A stretch of DNA of 64,000 bases from Halolamina sediminis (lineage in GTDB: Archaea; Halobacteriota; Halobacteria; Halobacteriales; Haloferacaceae), in NCBI RefSeq assembly GCF_001282785.1, contig NZ_CVUA01000001.1:1054001-1118000 (forward strand). Direction: 5' to 3'. The notes under the pieces were generated by a model. It made no database searches. It was not told the origin of the DNA and was given only the letters and a program-made list of their open reading frames with translations. Made by a program: the position numbers and the translations under genes. How positions within the stretch are numbered: position 1 is the stretch's first letter; the number at the start of each line of letters is the position of its first letter. This document shows positions 34,389 through 43,352 of this stretch, piece by piece.

Positions 34389-34412
34389 CCCCCGGCTCCC
34401 GCGCCGGGCGGC

Positions 34413-36296
34413 TCACTCGGTGCGGTGCCACGCCGGGAAGTCCCAGCCGTTGAAGTACGTCCGGCTGGGCCCCTCGATGTCGCTGGCGTAGCCGATCGTG
34501 TTCGCGGGGAAGGAAAGCATTCCCATCGGCTGATCCTCGGTGATGTGCCGGAAGATCTCCGTGAGCGTCTCCTGGAGCTCCGCCTCGCTCTGGGCGGCCC
34601 GGGCCTCCTCGAACAGCCCTCGGGCGTCCCAGTCGGGGTAGTAGCCGTAGGGGTTGTAGTCGTCGTCCTTGACGAAGAAGCTGCTCGCAGTCGTGGGGTT
34701 CAGCGGGTAGGTGTTCAGCCCCCAGACGATCTCCATGTCCCACGCGTTGGCGCTGGTGACCTCCCGAGGTCCGGCGTTGAACGAGCCGTTCGACCACTCG
34801 TAGGCGTCGGGGTTCTCGGGGATCTCCTGCTGCCAGTACCCCGTGTTGAACGTCGTCGTGTCGATCGCCTCGGGCTCGACGACGATGCCGGCGTTGGCCT
34901 CGATCTCGCTGGCGATGAACTGCGCCTTGCTCCGTTCGATATTGCTGCCGGCGCTGTAGTAGAGGTCGATCTGACACCGCGTCCCGCTGGGGTTCAGCAG
35001 ATACTCGCCGCCGTACTCGTAGTCGGTGTCAGCGATCGCCTCGCGGATCCGGCTCCGGGTTGGTTCGGGCCCGTACAGCTCGCCGACGCCGTACTCCGTG
35101 ATCTCCGCCTCGTCGGGGTACCACCGCGACCAGCGGGGCTGCCACGTGTGCTCGACGTTCGCGTACCCGCGCTGGATTCCCGTGACCATCCGCTGCTTGT
35201 CGACGGCGCAGGCCAGCCCCTGCCGGAACGCTTTCTTCCGGAAGAGGTTCCCGGGACCGGCGTTCCAGCCGTTGTCCCGCATGTTGTACGTGAGCACGTC
35301 GTTGTACGGCTGGGGAACGATCTCCACGTTGACGGCGTCGAGGTCGTCCAGCCGGGAGACCTGGTTCGGCGGGACGCCGGCGCTGTCGGTCTCGCCCGTC
35401 TCGAGCGCGCCAACGCGCGAGGACTGCTCGGCCACGACCTCGGAGACGAGCCGCTCGAAGTACGGCGCTTTCTCGAACGCTCGGGGCGCGTCCCCGACGT
35501 CCCGCAGGTAGTAGTCGTCGTTGCGGCTGAACACGCGGCTGCTCCCCCGGTTCCACTCCTCCAGCGTGTAGGCGCCGAGGTTGCCGGTGAACGAAAGCGT
35601 CAGCAGCTCTTGGTCCTGCTGGAGCCCCTGTTCGTCAGTCTCGGCGACGTACGGTTCGAGCAGCGCCTTCGGAACGGGGTACAGCAGCGGGTCCTGGGTC
35701 TCGGGGTAGAGGAGGTTCGCGGTTTCGAGCTCGATCTGGAACTCGAGCTCCCCGGTCTGCTCGATCGTCACGGAGTCGGGCCAGCTGCTCGCGGCGGCGG
35801 TCGCCGCCCAGTCGGACTGGTGGAGCTCCCGGACCTGATAGACGAAGTCCTCGGCGGTCACCTGCCCGTACGGGTCGCTGAACTCGAGCCCGTCCCGGAC
35901 CGATGCGGTCCACACCTCGCCGCGGTCGGACGACAGCTCGTAGAGCTGGTCGAACCGGTCGTTGCCCGGCCGGTAGGTGTAACCGCCGTCGAGGGCGAAG
36001 CCGATGATCGTTCCCGCGCCCCCCGCGCGGTTGTACAGGGGGTTGAGCGTGTTCACCCGGCCCGCAGTCACCGTCCGGTAGGTTCCGCGTACGTCCGGCA
36101 GCTCCCCGTCGGTCGCCGTCGGCTCCTCGGTGCCGAACGCGTCCCCCTCCGTCGTCGGCGTGTCTGAGCTCTCGGTGCCGTCACCGCCGGTACAGCCGGC
36201 GAGTCCAGCCGTCCCCGCGACACCCAGCGCCTGCAGCCAGCGCCGTCGAGTACTCGTTCCGTCGTCGTGCCGTCGATCCGCAGTCGAACGTCGCAC
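34413..36296 (-). CDS. Oligopeptide-type ABC transporter substrate-binding lipoprotein
   Basis: A 627-residue family 5 solute-binding protein (DppA/OppA/NikA type). It starts at GTG 36296. The Tat signal TRRRWLQALGVAG and lipobox LAGC (about residues 30-34) show twin-arginine export and lipid anchoring. An acidic stalk follows. The mature part shows FVYQVRELH, GAYTLEEWNRGSSRVFSRND and SPS-like family patches. No permease or ATPase gene is near, so it is an orphan here. The ligand may be peptides or nickel; the sequence alone does not decide. Confidence 0.85.
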   Translation of the reverse strand: MRRSTADRRHDDGTSTRRRWLQALGVAGTAGLAGCTGGDGTESSDTPTTEGDAFGTEEPTATDGELPDVRGTYRTVTAGRVNTLNPLYNRAGGAGTIIGFALDGGYTYRPGNDRFDQLYELSSDRGEVWTASVRDGLEFSDPYGQVTAEDFVYQVRELHQSDWAATAAASSWPDSVTIEQTGELEFQIELETANLLYPETQDPLLYPVPKALLEPYVAETDEQGLQQDQELLTLSFTGNLGAYTLEEWNRGSSRVFSRNDDYYLRDVGDAPRAFEKAPYFERLVSEVVAEQSSRVGALETGETDSAGVPPNQVSRLDDLDAVNVEIVPQPYNDVLTYNMRDNGWNAGPGNLFRKKAFRQGLACAVDKQRMVTGIQRGYANVEHTWQPRWSRWYPDEAEITEYGVGELYGPEPTRSRIREAIADTDYEYGGEYLLNPSGTRCQIDLYYSAGSNIERSKAQFIASEIEANAGIVVEPEAIDTTTFNTGYWQQEIPENPDAYEWSNGSFNAGPREVTSANAWDMEIVWGLNTYPLNPTTASSFFVKDDDYNPYGYYPDWDARGLFEEARAAQSEAELQETLTEIFRHITEDQPMGMLSFPANTIGYASDIEGPSRTYFNGWDFPAWHRTE

Positions 36297-36332
36297 TGTA
36301 CCGCGTTATTTCTCTTGGGTATTGAAAGGACT

Positions 36333-36348
36333 TTCTAAATGCTTAGAA
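36333..36348. promoter_or_regulatory. TTCTAA-ATGC-TTAGAA palindrome upstream of the binding-protein gene
   Basis: A perfect 6-bp inverted repeat with a 4-nt spacer sits 37-52 nt before the GTG of the solute-binding protein, over the likely TATA region. It could be an operator. A second inverted repeat, CACAA...TTGTG, lies near 36380-36397. Confidence 0.45.
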
Positions 36349-36459
36349 GTAATACAGCCGTTAGCGGGGTCCTCAATGGGCACAATAGTGATTTGTGAAT
36401 GCAACCCACGCAAAATTTGGCGTCGTCACTCCCCATCGACGCCGGACTGGAACGGACGG

Positions 36460-36693
36460 CTACTCGTCCCGGTACAGCGGCGACTCGGTGTCGGTACAGC
36501 CCGGGCGGCCGCAGACGCCGGCTTCCTCGCCCGCGCGCTCGACCCCTGACGCGAGCGAGGGGAGCTCCCACGTCGGGTCGTGGCCCGTCTCGGTCCGGTG
36601 CTCCTCGACGAACGCCCGGGCCGCACCCAGCGAGTCGAACGTCTCGGCGAGGGCACAGTCGTCACAGGTGACCGTGACTCGGTCGTCGCTCAT
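36460..36693 (-). CDS. Small haloarchaeal protein with Cys pairs (DUF7542-like)
   Basis: A 77-residue protein. VTCDDCALAETFDSLGAARAFVEEHRTETGHD resembles a C2H2-like zinc finger (CxxC then HxxxxGH). The C-terminus has VCGRPGCTD, a second Cys pair. I recall the family name DUF7542 but cannot verify it. The ATG at 36693 is used; upstream codons are atypical. The zinc-binding role is inferred. Confidence 0.7.
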   Translation of the reverse strand: MSDDRVTVTCDDCALAETFDSLGAARAFVEEHRTETGHDPTWELPSLASGVERAGEEAGVCGRPGCTDTESPLYRDE

Positions 36694-36806
36694 TACCGGT
36701 CCTACCGGGGCCGTACACTTAGCACCCGCGTCCCCGACACCGTCGCGCCGAACCCGTGAACGTGTTCGGCACAACTGGGAGCCGGGCGCCGGACGGACCT
36801 CAACGC

Positions 36807-37175
36807 ATGCCCGCGACGAGCCTCGACGCCGAACGCACGTACAGCGACGGTCGGTTCACCGCCCGCGAGGTGTCCAAAACGACACACAGCAAGACTGTCT
36901 GTGGCTACTTCGAGCCCGGCCAGTTCATCCCCGTCCACGCACCCGACAGCGACGTGACCGTCGTCGTTCAGTCGGGCCACGGCGTCGTCCGGGACGGCAA
37001 GCGAACTCACGAGGTCGAACCCGGGTCGGTCGTGACAGTCCCCGCCGGCGAGAAGCGCGGCGTCAAAGCCGGCGACGAGCGGCTGGCGGCCGTGCTCGTG
37101 ACTGCGCCGCCGCCGAGCGACGCCGAGCACGAGCCCGTCCGACGGGGGATAAAGAACGACGAGTTCGAACCGTAG
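36807..37175 (+). CDS. Cupin-domain protein
   Basis: A 122-residue single-domain cupin. Strands with FEPGQFIPVHAPDSDVTVVVQSGHGVVRDG and HEVEPGSVVTVPAGEKRGVKAGDERLAAVLV follow the two cupin motifs, but the usual metal His residues are partly replaced (PVHAPDSDV in motif 1; no clear His in motif 2). It may bind a ligand rather than act as an enzyme. It is convergent with the next gene; the stops are adjacent. Confidence 0.8.
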   Translation: MPATSLDAERTYSDGRFTAREVSKTTHSKTVCGYFEPGQFIPVHAPDSDVTVVVQSGHGVVRDGKRTHEVEPGSVVTVPAGEKRGVKAGDERLAAVLVTAPPPSDAEHEPVRRGIKNDEFEP

Positions 37176-37913
37176 CTACCCCTCGTCGACCATCGCTAGC
37201 CGGCGGGTGTAGCGTCTGACCATCGTGCCGTCGTCGTCCTGCAGCAGGACGGTGAACCGCTTCTCCCCGGCGACGGTCTCGATCTCCCGGTCGTGGATCG
37301 TGAACTCGTAGGGGGGATCCTCGTCCGTGAGCAGCCGGCTGTCGCCGCTTCGCACCTCGATCCGGTCGACGCCGTCGGTTTCGCTCAGGTGGCAGTGAAC
37401 TGTCGTCCCGTTCGCCGTCGTCGACTTCGTACAGAGCAGGTCCGGGCTCACGTCGGCGCCGCTTGACTCCAGTGCGCTCTGGAAGTCGACGACCATCGGC
37501 CCGGCCGGGAACGTCCCGAGCACGACGACGACGGCGAGAAACGCCGCCAGCATCCCGTTGGGCAGTCGCTTCCCGACGCGCTGTCTGAGCCCCGGGCGCC
37601 GCCGCCACCGGAACGCGAGCGGGAGCACCACGAGGTGGTGGATCGGCCCGTAGACGATCAGCAGGAACCCGTACGCCATCGGGTAACGCAGCACGCCGAG
37701 CCCGGGGTTGTACGAGTAGACGAGGTTCGATCCGGCCCAGAGGAAGAAGCCGAAAAAGACCAGCCCGCCGGCTTTCAGCACCCGCCAGCTGACCGAGTTG
37801 GCGTAGTACACCGTCTTGAGCGCTCCCCAGGCGTTGCCGAGGAGGTCGCCGACGCTAACCGACGGCTCCTCGGCGTTCGCCCCGCCGTCGGTAGAGTCGC
37901 CGGACATCGTCAC
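37176..37913 (-). CDS. Membrane protein with extracellular C-terminal domain
   Basis: A 245-residue protein of unknown family. After an acidic N-terminus, four helix-like hydrophobic stretches are seen (about 45-65, 75-100, 118-140 and weak others). A C-terminal strand-rich domain follows (about 150-245; DGVDRIEVRSGDSRLLTDEDPPYEF, an Ig-like/bacterial surface pattern). It overlaps the ctaB stop by 4 nt, and so is in the same transcript as the heme-copper reductase cluster; a role in that enzyme's assembly is possible but not shown. Confidence 0.65.
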   Translation of the reverse strand: MTMSGDSTDGGANAEEPSVSVGDLLGNAWGALKTVYYANSVSWRVLKAGGLVFFGFFLWAGSNLVYSYNPGLGVLRYPMAYGFLLIVYGPIHHLVVLPLAFRWRRRPGLRQRVGKRLPNGMLAAFLAVVVVLGTFPAGPMVVDFQSALESSGADVSPDLLCTKSTTANGTTVHCHLSETDGVDRIEVRSGDSRLLTDEDPPYEFTIHDREIETVAGEKRFTVLLQDDDGTMVRRYTRRLAMVDEG

Positions 37914-38965
37914 TCACCTTTTCCCGGCCGGTCGTGCTCTCCGGAGAGCCGGAGTCGGAACGCCGCCACCCCGGCGCTCAGCCGGTCGGTAACAGGCCGC
38001 CACTCCCCGCCGACCGACGCCGGCACGCCCCGGAGCGACGGCTGTGCGGTCCACATCCCGACGAACAGCGCCGGCACCGTGGCCAGCGCCAGCAGACCGC
38101 TCCACGGCGCCAGCCCCGGGGCGACCCCGCCGGCGCCCCACGCGGCGAACAGGACGGCGAGGAACAGGTTCGACGTGAAAAAGGCCCGGACCGCGGCGCG
38201 CTCGGTGCCGACCCTGAGGAACGGGCGGAACCCGAGCACGAACAGCGCGCTCCCGACGACGGCGGTGGCGGCGTACGGCGGGCCGGCAAAGATGCCGACG
38301 GCGGCGACGGTCGCGACTGTCGACCAGACCGCGTACCGGATCCCGCGCTGGACCGTCGCCGTCGAGACGACGACCGGGAGCGTCGGCACGTCCACCGACG
38401 CGAACTCGTCGCGGTAGACGTACGCAAGCGCCCACGCGTGGGCGGGCGTCCACGCGAACACGACTAGCGCCATCAGCACTGGCTCGACCGTGAGCGGCCG
38501 GACGGCGCTCCAGCCGGCGAGGACGGGGAACGAGCCCGCGGAGCCGCCCAGCACCACGCCGAGCCAGTGGTGTCGCTTGAGCGCCACCGTGTAGAGGCCG
38601 ACGTACGCGGCGAACCCGAGCAGCATGTACACCACGGAGCGAAGCGGGAGCAGCGCGAGCCCTAGCGCCGTCCCGGCGAGCAGCAGCGCCGTCGCGAACG
38701 CGGCGGCGACGCGGTGGTCGAGGCGGCCGCTGGGGAGCGGCCTGTCGGCGGTCCGCGCCATGTGTTGGTCGAGGTTGCGGTCGTACCAGCAGTTCCACGC
38801 CGCCGCGCTCGCGGCGACGCAGGCGCCGGCGACGACAAAGCCCGCGAGCGTCACCGCCGACGCGCCGCCGGCGGCGAGCAGCGAGAACGCGCCGGTGACA
38901 CAGAGCAGCGTCACGATGCGGGGCTTGACCAACGACCAGAGGTGTGTGGGGAGTTCGGTGTCCAT
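37910..38965 (-). CDS. ctaB: Protoheme IX farnesyltransferase (heme O synthase)
   Basis: Polytopic UbiA-family prenyltransferase of 351 residues. The diagnostic aspartate motif is NCWYDRNLDQHMARTADRPLPSG. A second aspartate region is usual in the family near YRDEFASVDVPTLPVV. It makes heme O, the precursor of heme A, for the oxidoreductase encoded just upstream (3 nt away). The last 40 residues are soluble. About eight membrane helices are visible. Confidence 0.9.
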   Translation of the reverse strand: MDTELPTHLWSLVKPRIVTLLCVTGAFSLLAAGGASAVTLAGFVVAGACVAASAAAWNCWYDRNLDQHMARTADRPLPSGRLDHRVAAAFATALLLAGTALGLALLPLRSVVYMLLGFAAYVGLYTVALKRHHWLGVVLGGSAGSFPVLAGWSAVRPLTVEPVLMALVVFAWTPAHAWALAYVYRDEFASVDVPTLPVVVSTATVQRGIRYAVWSTVATVAAVGIFAGPPYAATAVVGSALFVLGFRPFLRVGTERAAVRAFFTSNLFLAVLFAAWGAGGVAPGLAPWSGLLALATVPALFVGMWTAQPSLRGVPASVGGEWRPVTDRLSAGVAAFRLRLSGEHDRPGKGE

Positions 38966-38968
38966 GAG

Positions 38969-40696
38969 TTAGGGGCCGATCTGCCAGATCGTCGAGAGCA
39001 GGTACCAGTTCAGCGCCCAGAGCGTGACGAAGGCGCCGAGGAACACGAGACAGAGCACGAACGTCCCGCGCATGCTGTAGGCGTGGGCGGCCTTCCCGTC
39101 GCCGTCGGTTCGCTCACCGCCGTCGGCCGCCGCGCGCTGCACGTCGCCGACGGGGCCGCCGTCGAACGGCTCCCCGAACAGCAGCGACGCCAGGGCGACG
39201 ACGACGAACAGCGCGCCGCCGAGGATGGCCAGTATCGCGGCGACGCCGAACACCGCGAAGAACGGCTTGGCCGCCGAGAAGCTGAACGCTGTCCCGGGGA
39301 TATCCATCACCGAGGGGTGGCGCCGGGGCACGCCGAACAGGATGCCGGTGTACATCATCATCAGGACGGTCAGCCCCATCGCGCCGCCGTAGAGATACGG
39401 CTGGATCTTCGCGAGAAGGCCCAGCGACCAGTCACGCCCGAACACCAGCCGGAGGACGTAGTAGCCCAGCCCCATGAACGCCAGCGTCGTCCCGGTCGCG
39501 ACGGTGGCGTGGAAGTGGCCGACCGTCGCGAGCGTGTTGTGCCAGGTCATGTTGAGCTGCATCTGGCCCATCATGACGCCGGTGATCCCGCCGAGGAAGC
39601 CGAAGAGGATGATGCTCAGAATCGTCGCCGAGAACCCCGGATCGTCCCAGGGGCTGGACCAGAGCCAGCCGAACAGGCCGCCGGCTTTCCCCTTCGCCCG
39701 GCGGCCGACTTCGAGGCCGGCCGGGATCGCAAAGGCGTGTATCATACTCGCCAGCACCGCGCCGTAGGCGGCGTAGGAGGTGTTCCACATCCGCCAGCCG
39801 GCGGAGACCACCGGGTCGGACATCAGGTGGTGGGCCGCGCCGAGGTTGATGAAGAACAGGTACAGCACGAACGCCGCCCGGGAGACTTTCTGGCTCGCGA
39901 CGACGGCGCCGCCGACGACGTGGGTCAGGAAGTACCAGACGGTGATCATCGCCAGCAGGTTGATCTGCTGGCTCCCGTGGCCGATGATCCAGTACATCTG
40001 CCGGTAGAACGCGGGGTCGATACTCTCGAAGTAGCCGACGCGCCACAGCAGCGTCGGCACGTAGGTGATCAGCCCGCCCAGCAGCGCCTCCAGCGCGACG
40101 ATGCTCGTGATGAACGCGCCGAACGTCACCAGCGGGAGCGTCTTGCTCGGGTTCTCCTGCTGGTGGTTCCAGAGAGTCGCGAGGAACGGCACCGCCGCGA
40201 CGATGGCGCCGAGGACGAACACGCTCGCGCCGAGGTAGAACTGCCAGCTCGACGGCAGCGGGACGTAGGAGGTGAGCAGCGGCGCCTGGTTGGGGTACTC
40301 GGTGAGCAGGATGGCGGCGTTGACGAGCACGGCGCCCGCGGCCATCACCACCCAGCCGACTTTCGCGACCCGCGGTAGCGAGAGCCGGCGGCCGAGCACG
40401 AACGGGCCGCCGACGTAGAGGATCGCGATCTCCATGAACACCATCCAGAAGATGAGCAGGTTCCAGGCGTGAACGCTGAGGTACGTGTAGAAGTCGCCCG
40501 CCGAGAGCAGGCCGATCGCCTCCCAGCGGGTCAGCGCCACGGCCACCGCGAACGCGCCCCCGATCGCGAGCGCGAGGATCGCGGTCAGGCCGTACAGCTT
40601 CACCATGTCCTCCGCGGACTTGTGGATGCTGAGCCCGGTGACGTTACACTCTCGGAAACCGTCGCTGTCGTACTCGTAGGTGCTGAAACCGAACAT
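38969..40696 (-). CDS. Heme-copper reductase subunit I lacking the active-site tyrosine
   Basis: A 575-residue catalytic subunit. His ligands are seen: His76 (low-spin heme, SVHAWNLL), His240, His289, His290 (copper B, GHGSQQ and AAHHLM), and His394 and His396 (GHFHA) for the heme irons. In oxygen reductases the sequence after the first copper His is HPEVY or HPIVY; here it is HGSQQ, so Gln244 replaces the cross-linked Tyr and Ser242 the channel Glu. Archaeal families with Tyr replaced (eNOR type, as I recall) are nitric oxide reductases. About twelve to thirteen membrane helices. It may therefore reduce NO rather than O2. Confidence 0.85.
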   Translation of the reverse strand: MFGFSTYEYDSDGFRECNVTGLSIHKSAEDMVKLYGLTAILALAIGGAFAVAVALTRWEAIGLLSAGDFYTYLSVHAWNLLIFWMVFMEIAILYVGGPFVLGRRLSLPRVAKVGWVVMAAGAVLVNAAILLTEYPNQAPLLTSYVPLPSSWQFYLGASVFVLGAIVAAVPFLATLWNHQQENPSKTLPLVTFGAFITSIVALEALLGGLITYVPTLLWRVGYFESIDPAFYRQMYWIIGHGSQQINLLAMITVWYFLTHVVGGAVVASQKVSRAAFVLYLFFINLGAAHHLMSDPVVSAGWRMWNTSYAAYGAVLASMIHAFAIPAGLEVGRRAKGKAGGLFGWLWSSPWDDPGFSATILSIILFGFLGGITGVMMGQMQLNMTWHNTLATVGHFHATVATGTTLAFMGLGYYVLRLVFGRDWSLGLLAKIQPYLYGGAMGLTVLMMMYTGILFGVPRRHPSVMDIPGTAFSFSAAKPFFAVFGVAAILAILGGALFVVVALASLLFGEPFDGGPVGDVQRAAADGGERTDGDGKAAHAYSMRGTFVLCLVFLGAFVTLWALNWYLLSTIWQIGP

Positions 40697-41677
40697 CTAG
40701 ACCACCTCCACGACGCCCTTCATCCCGATGCCGAGATGGGGCTCGCAGTAGTACGCGTACACGCCACCCGTCTCGAACGTATGTTCGACGCTGAACCCCT
40801 CGTTCTCGAGGGGCTCGTGTCCACCCCAGTTTGCACCGTCGGGCTGGGAGTCGACCAGGAGATTGTGGTTGTTCGACGCCCACTCGAACGTCACCGTCGT
40901 CCCCTCCGAGACGGAGACCGCGGGCGGGTCGAACGCGGCGGTCCCACCCTCGCCGTCGCTGCCGACGGTGACGGTGACCTGATCGGCGCCGGTCTCGTCG
41001 ACGGTCGTCCCGTCGTAGTTCTCCGTCGCGCCGCCGGCGGCGTCGCCGGTGAACCAGCCGCCGTAGTCGGCGTCGCCCCCAGACCCGTTCTCGCTCTCCT
41101 CGGGGGCAGTGACGGCGGACTCGTCGTAGTCCTGCACGACGAACTTCCCGTGCATCGAGCGGTGCCCCTCGCCGCAGAACTCGTTGCAGACGACGTGGTA
41201 CGTGCCCGGGTCGTCGAACGTCATCTCCAGCACCCACTCGTAGCCGGGGAGCACCTGCAGCGAGATCTGCTGGCTCAGGTTGTCCGCGTTGCGCACGGAG
41301 AAGCCGTGCTGGACGTCGTAGGAGCCGAGGTGGAACCGGTACGTCTCGCCGGGTCTGAGCACCGCCGGCAGCCCGTCCCACCCCCACTGGAGCGCGCCGA
41401 CGTACACGTCGTTCTCCGCGGGGACGAGCAGCTCCTCGCCGTCGACGGTGAGCGTGCCCGCCGACTGCTTGTACGTCTGGACCTTCTGCCGGAGCGCCTC
41501 GGTCGAGACCTCGTACGTCTCGCCGGTCTGGTTCTGCGCGCCGAACTCGGTCCAGCCGAGCATCCAGCCGAACAGCGTCAGGGCCCAGACGCCGCTGATG
41601 CCCAGCCAGATCGACTCGCGTCGGTTGATCTTCTCGCTCCACCAGTCGCCGTCGGGTGCGGTGATCGGGGAGTCCAT
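40697..41677 (-). CDS. Heme-copper reductase subunit II with CuA and blue-copper domains
   Basis: A 326-residue protein with one N-terminal helix (about 22-42). The first cupredoxin (about 75-185) has all CuA ligands: His124 (DVQHGF), Cys164, Glu166, Cys168, His172 and Met175 in CNEFCGEGHRSMHG. The second (about 235-326) is a halocyanin-like blue-copper domain with His271 (SNNHNLL) and Cys311, His314, Met319 (CEPHLGIGM). The fusion puts an electron-donating cupredoxin on subunit II. The stop abuts the subunit I start. Confidence 0.9.
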   Translation of the reverse strand: MDSPITAPDGDWWSEKINRRESIWLGISGVWALTLFGWMLGWTEFGAQNQTGETYEVSTEALRQKVQTYKQSAGTLTVDGEELLVPAENDVYVGALQWGWDGLPAVLRPGETYRFHLGSYDVQHGFSVRNADNLSQQISLQVLPGYEWVLEMTFDDPGTYHVVCNEFCGEGHRSMHGKFVVQDYDESAVTAPEESENGSGGDADYGGWFTGDAAGGATENYDGTTVDETGADQVTVTVGSDGEGGTAAFDPPAVSVSEGTTVTFEWASNNHNLLVDSQPDGANWGGHEPLENEGFSVEHTFETGGVYAYYCEPHLGIGMKGVVEVV

Positions 41678-41683
41678 CGGCGA

Positions 41684-41827
41684 TCACCCCATCGGGACCG
41701 TCAGCACGTCCACGACCCCCCAGACGACGTACGCCAACATCCAGTAGATGATGGCGGCGAGCGCGAGCAGCCAGATGCTGTCCAGCAACTGCTGTGGCCA
41801 CGGTGGCGTCTCACTCTCCGTCGACAT
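41684..41827 (-). CDS. Small accessory subunit, single-pass membrane protein
   Basis: A 47-residue protein: a soluble start MSTESETPPWPQ and a single membrane helix (LLDSIWLLALAAIIYWMLAYVVW) with a short tail ending VPMG. It lies 6 nt upstream of subunit II. Small one-helix subunits of this size are common in type-B and related heme-copper enzymes. Function inferred from position. Confidence 0.65.
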   Translation of the reverse strand: MSTESETPPWPQQLLDSIWLLALAAIIYWMLAYVVWGVVDVLTVPMG

Positions 41828-41947
41828 ACCCGGAACACGACGCAACAACCCCCTGAACCTACTCCCGAACGTATTCGCCGTGGCGGCCACGGCGGGTGAT
41901 GCGACTCGCGGTTCGGAACGGGTGTGAGAACGGCGGCCGCGGACGTC

Positions 41948-42916
41948 CTACTCCTCGCGGTCCGCGATCTCGGAGTGAGCGCCGACGAGCGCCCCCGAGA
42001 GGTCCAGCCCCTCGACGTAGCTCGCCGTGTCGACGATCGAGTTCCGCAGCGAGGAGTCGACGACCGTGGCGTCGTCGAACACGACGCTCCGGTCGAGTGT
42101 GCCCCCCTCGACGGTCGCGCCGGACATGACGTGGACGTTCTCGCCCAGTTCGGCGTCGACGGTCGCGTCCTCGGCGATCATGTTTTCCCCGTCGAGCTTC
42201 CACGCGACGGCGTCGAGGTAGCTCTCGGGCGTGCCGATGTCGAACCACGCGCCGTCGAAGGTAAAGGCGTGGACGGCCTCACGGGACTGGAGCCACTGGA
42301 CGAACCAGCCGGGCTCGTCGGGGTTGTTCTCGCCGGCGAGGTACTCGTCGAACTGCGGCAGCGTCTCCGCGGGGAACGCGTAGCAGGCGATGGAGACCAG
42401 CGTACTCTTGGGCTGGTCGGGCTTCTCTTGGAAGTCGACGATGCGGTCGCCCTCCAGATCGACGAGGCCGTACGAGCTGGCTCGCTCCTTCGAGCCGACG
42501 TCGTACGCGGCGAGACAGGGCGTCCCCTTCTCTTGGAAGAAGTCGCCGAACTCCGCGAGATCGAACGAGATGAGGTTGTCGCCGGCGACGACGAGCAGGT
42601 CGTCCTCGATCCCCTCGCGGTCGATGAGCTGGGCCAAGGCGCCGACGACGCCGAACTTCTCGTCCTCGTCGACGGTCTCCTCGACGGAGACGATCGGTTT
42701 CTCGAACTCGCTGTCGGCGAGGTACTCGCGGAAGTCGTCGGCGAAGCGCTCGTTGGTCGAGACGTACACCTCGTCGACGCGCTCGTCGGCCTCCAGATCG
42801 GCGAACACGTCGTCGATGACGGTCCCCTCGCCGACGGGGAGGAACATCTTCGGGCGGTTGCGGGTGATCGGCCAGAGACGCGTGGCGTAGCCGCCCGCGA
42901 GAACGATAGCCTTCAT
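41948..42916 (-). CDS. Sugar-phosphate nucleotidyltransferase
   Basis: A 322-residue enzyme of the glucose-1-phosphate thymidylyl/uridylyltransferase family. N-terminal nucleotide-binding signature: LAGGYATRLWPITRNRPKMF. It continues with DNLISFDLAEF and DGAWFDIGTPESYLDA. After residue about 250 a left-handed beta-helix-like tail appears (IAEDATVDAELGENVHVMSGATVEGGTLDRS). It should make an activated sugar for glycoprotein, S-layer or glycolipid synthesis, as AglF does; specificity unknown. The gene is isolated. Confidence 0.87.
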   Translation of the reverse strand: MKAIVLAGGYATRLWPITRNRPKMFLPVGEGTVIDDVFADLEADERVDEVYVSTNERFADDFREYLADSEFEKPIVSVEETVDEDEKFGVVGALAQLIDREGIEDDLLVVAGDNLISFDLAEFGDFFQEKGTPCLAAYDVGSKERASSYGLVDLEGDRIVDFQEKPDQPKSTLVSIACYAFPAETLPQFDEYLAGENNPDEPGWFVQWLQSREAVHAFTFDGAWFDIGTPESYLDAVAWKLDGENMIAEDATVDAELGENVHVMSGATVEGGTLDRSVVFDDATVVDSSLRNSIVDTASYVEGLDLSGALVGAHSEIADREE

Positions 42917-43008
42917 GGCACCCTGCTCGGGGGGGAGACGGTAAACGCTTTTTCAATTCTCCTCCGGCCAGCGGAAAGGCGTTTGTTCGCGCCGCCCCAA
43001 CGGCGCCC

Positions 43009-43299
43009 ATGGAGGAGTCGACCACCCGCCAGCGGATCGTCGACGCGCTCCGGGGCGAGCCGGCAACGCCGCGAGAGCTGTCAAAGCGCGTCGGCGTGCC
43101 CACGAGCGTCGTCTACGACCACGCCCGCCACGTCGCCAAGAGCCTCGCGAACGACGACGAGCAGCTGCTGGTCGCGCCGCCGGAGTGCAAGGACTGTGGG
43201 TTTGCGGGGTTCGACGACCCGCTGTCGGCGCCGAGCCGGTGTCCGGAGTGCAACTGCGAGCGACTCGCCGAGCCGCAGTTGGTGGTGGAGTCGCGGTAG
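43009..43299 (+). CDS. HTH/zinc-ribbon transcriptional regulator (COG3357)
   Basis: A 96-residue protein. Residues 1-55 form a winged-helix with TTRQRIVDALRGEPATPRELSKRVGVPTSVVYDHARHV. The C-terminal part has a zinc ribbon, CKDCGFAGF and CPECNCERL. This HTH plus Zn-ribbon combination is a named predicted regulator family of archaea. Its target genes are unknown. It lies just upstream of, and on the same strand as, the RCK-DHH gene (54 nt). Confidence 0.85.
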   Translation: MEESTTRQRIVDALRGEPATPRELSKRVGVPTSVVYDHARHVAKSLANDDEQLLVAPPECKDCGFAGFDDPLSAPSRCPECNCERLAEPQLVVESR

Positions 43300-43352
43300 C
43301 GCTCTCTCCGCGGGACGGTAAGGCTTTCCCGCACCCACCTACTGCCACGGGT

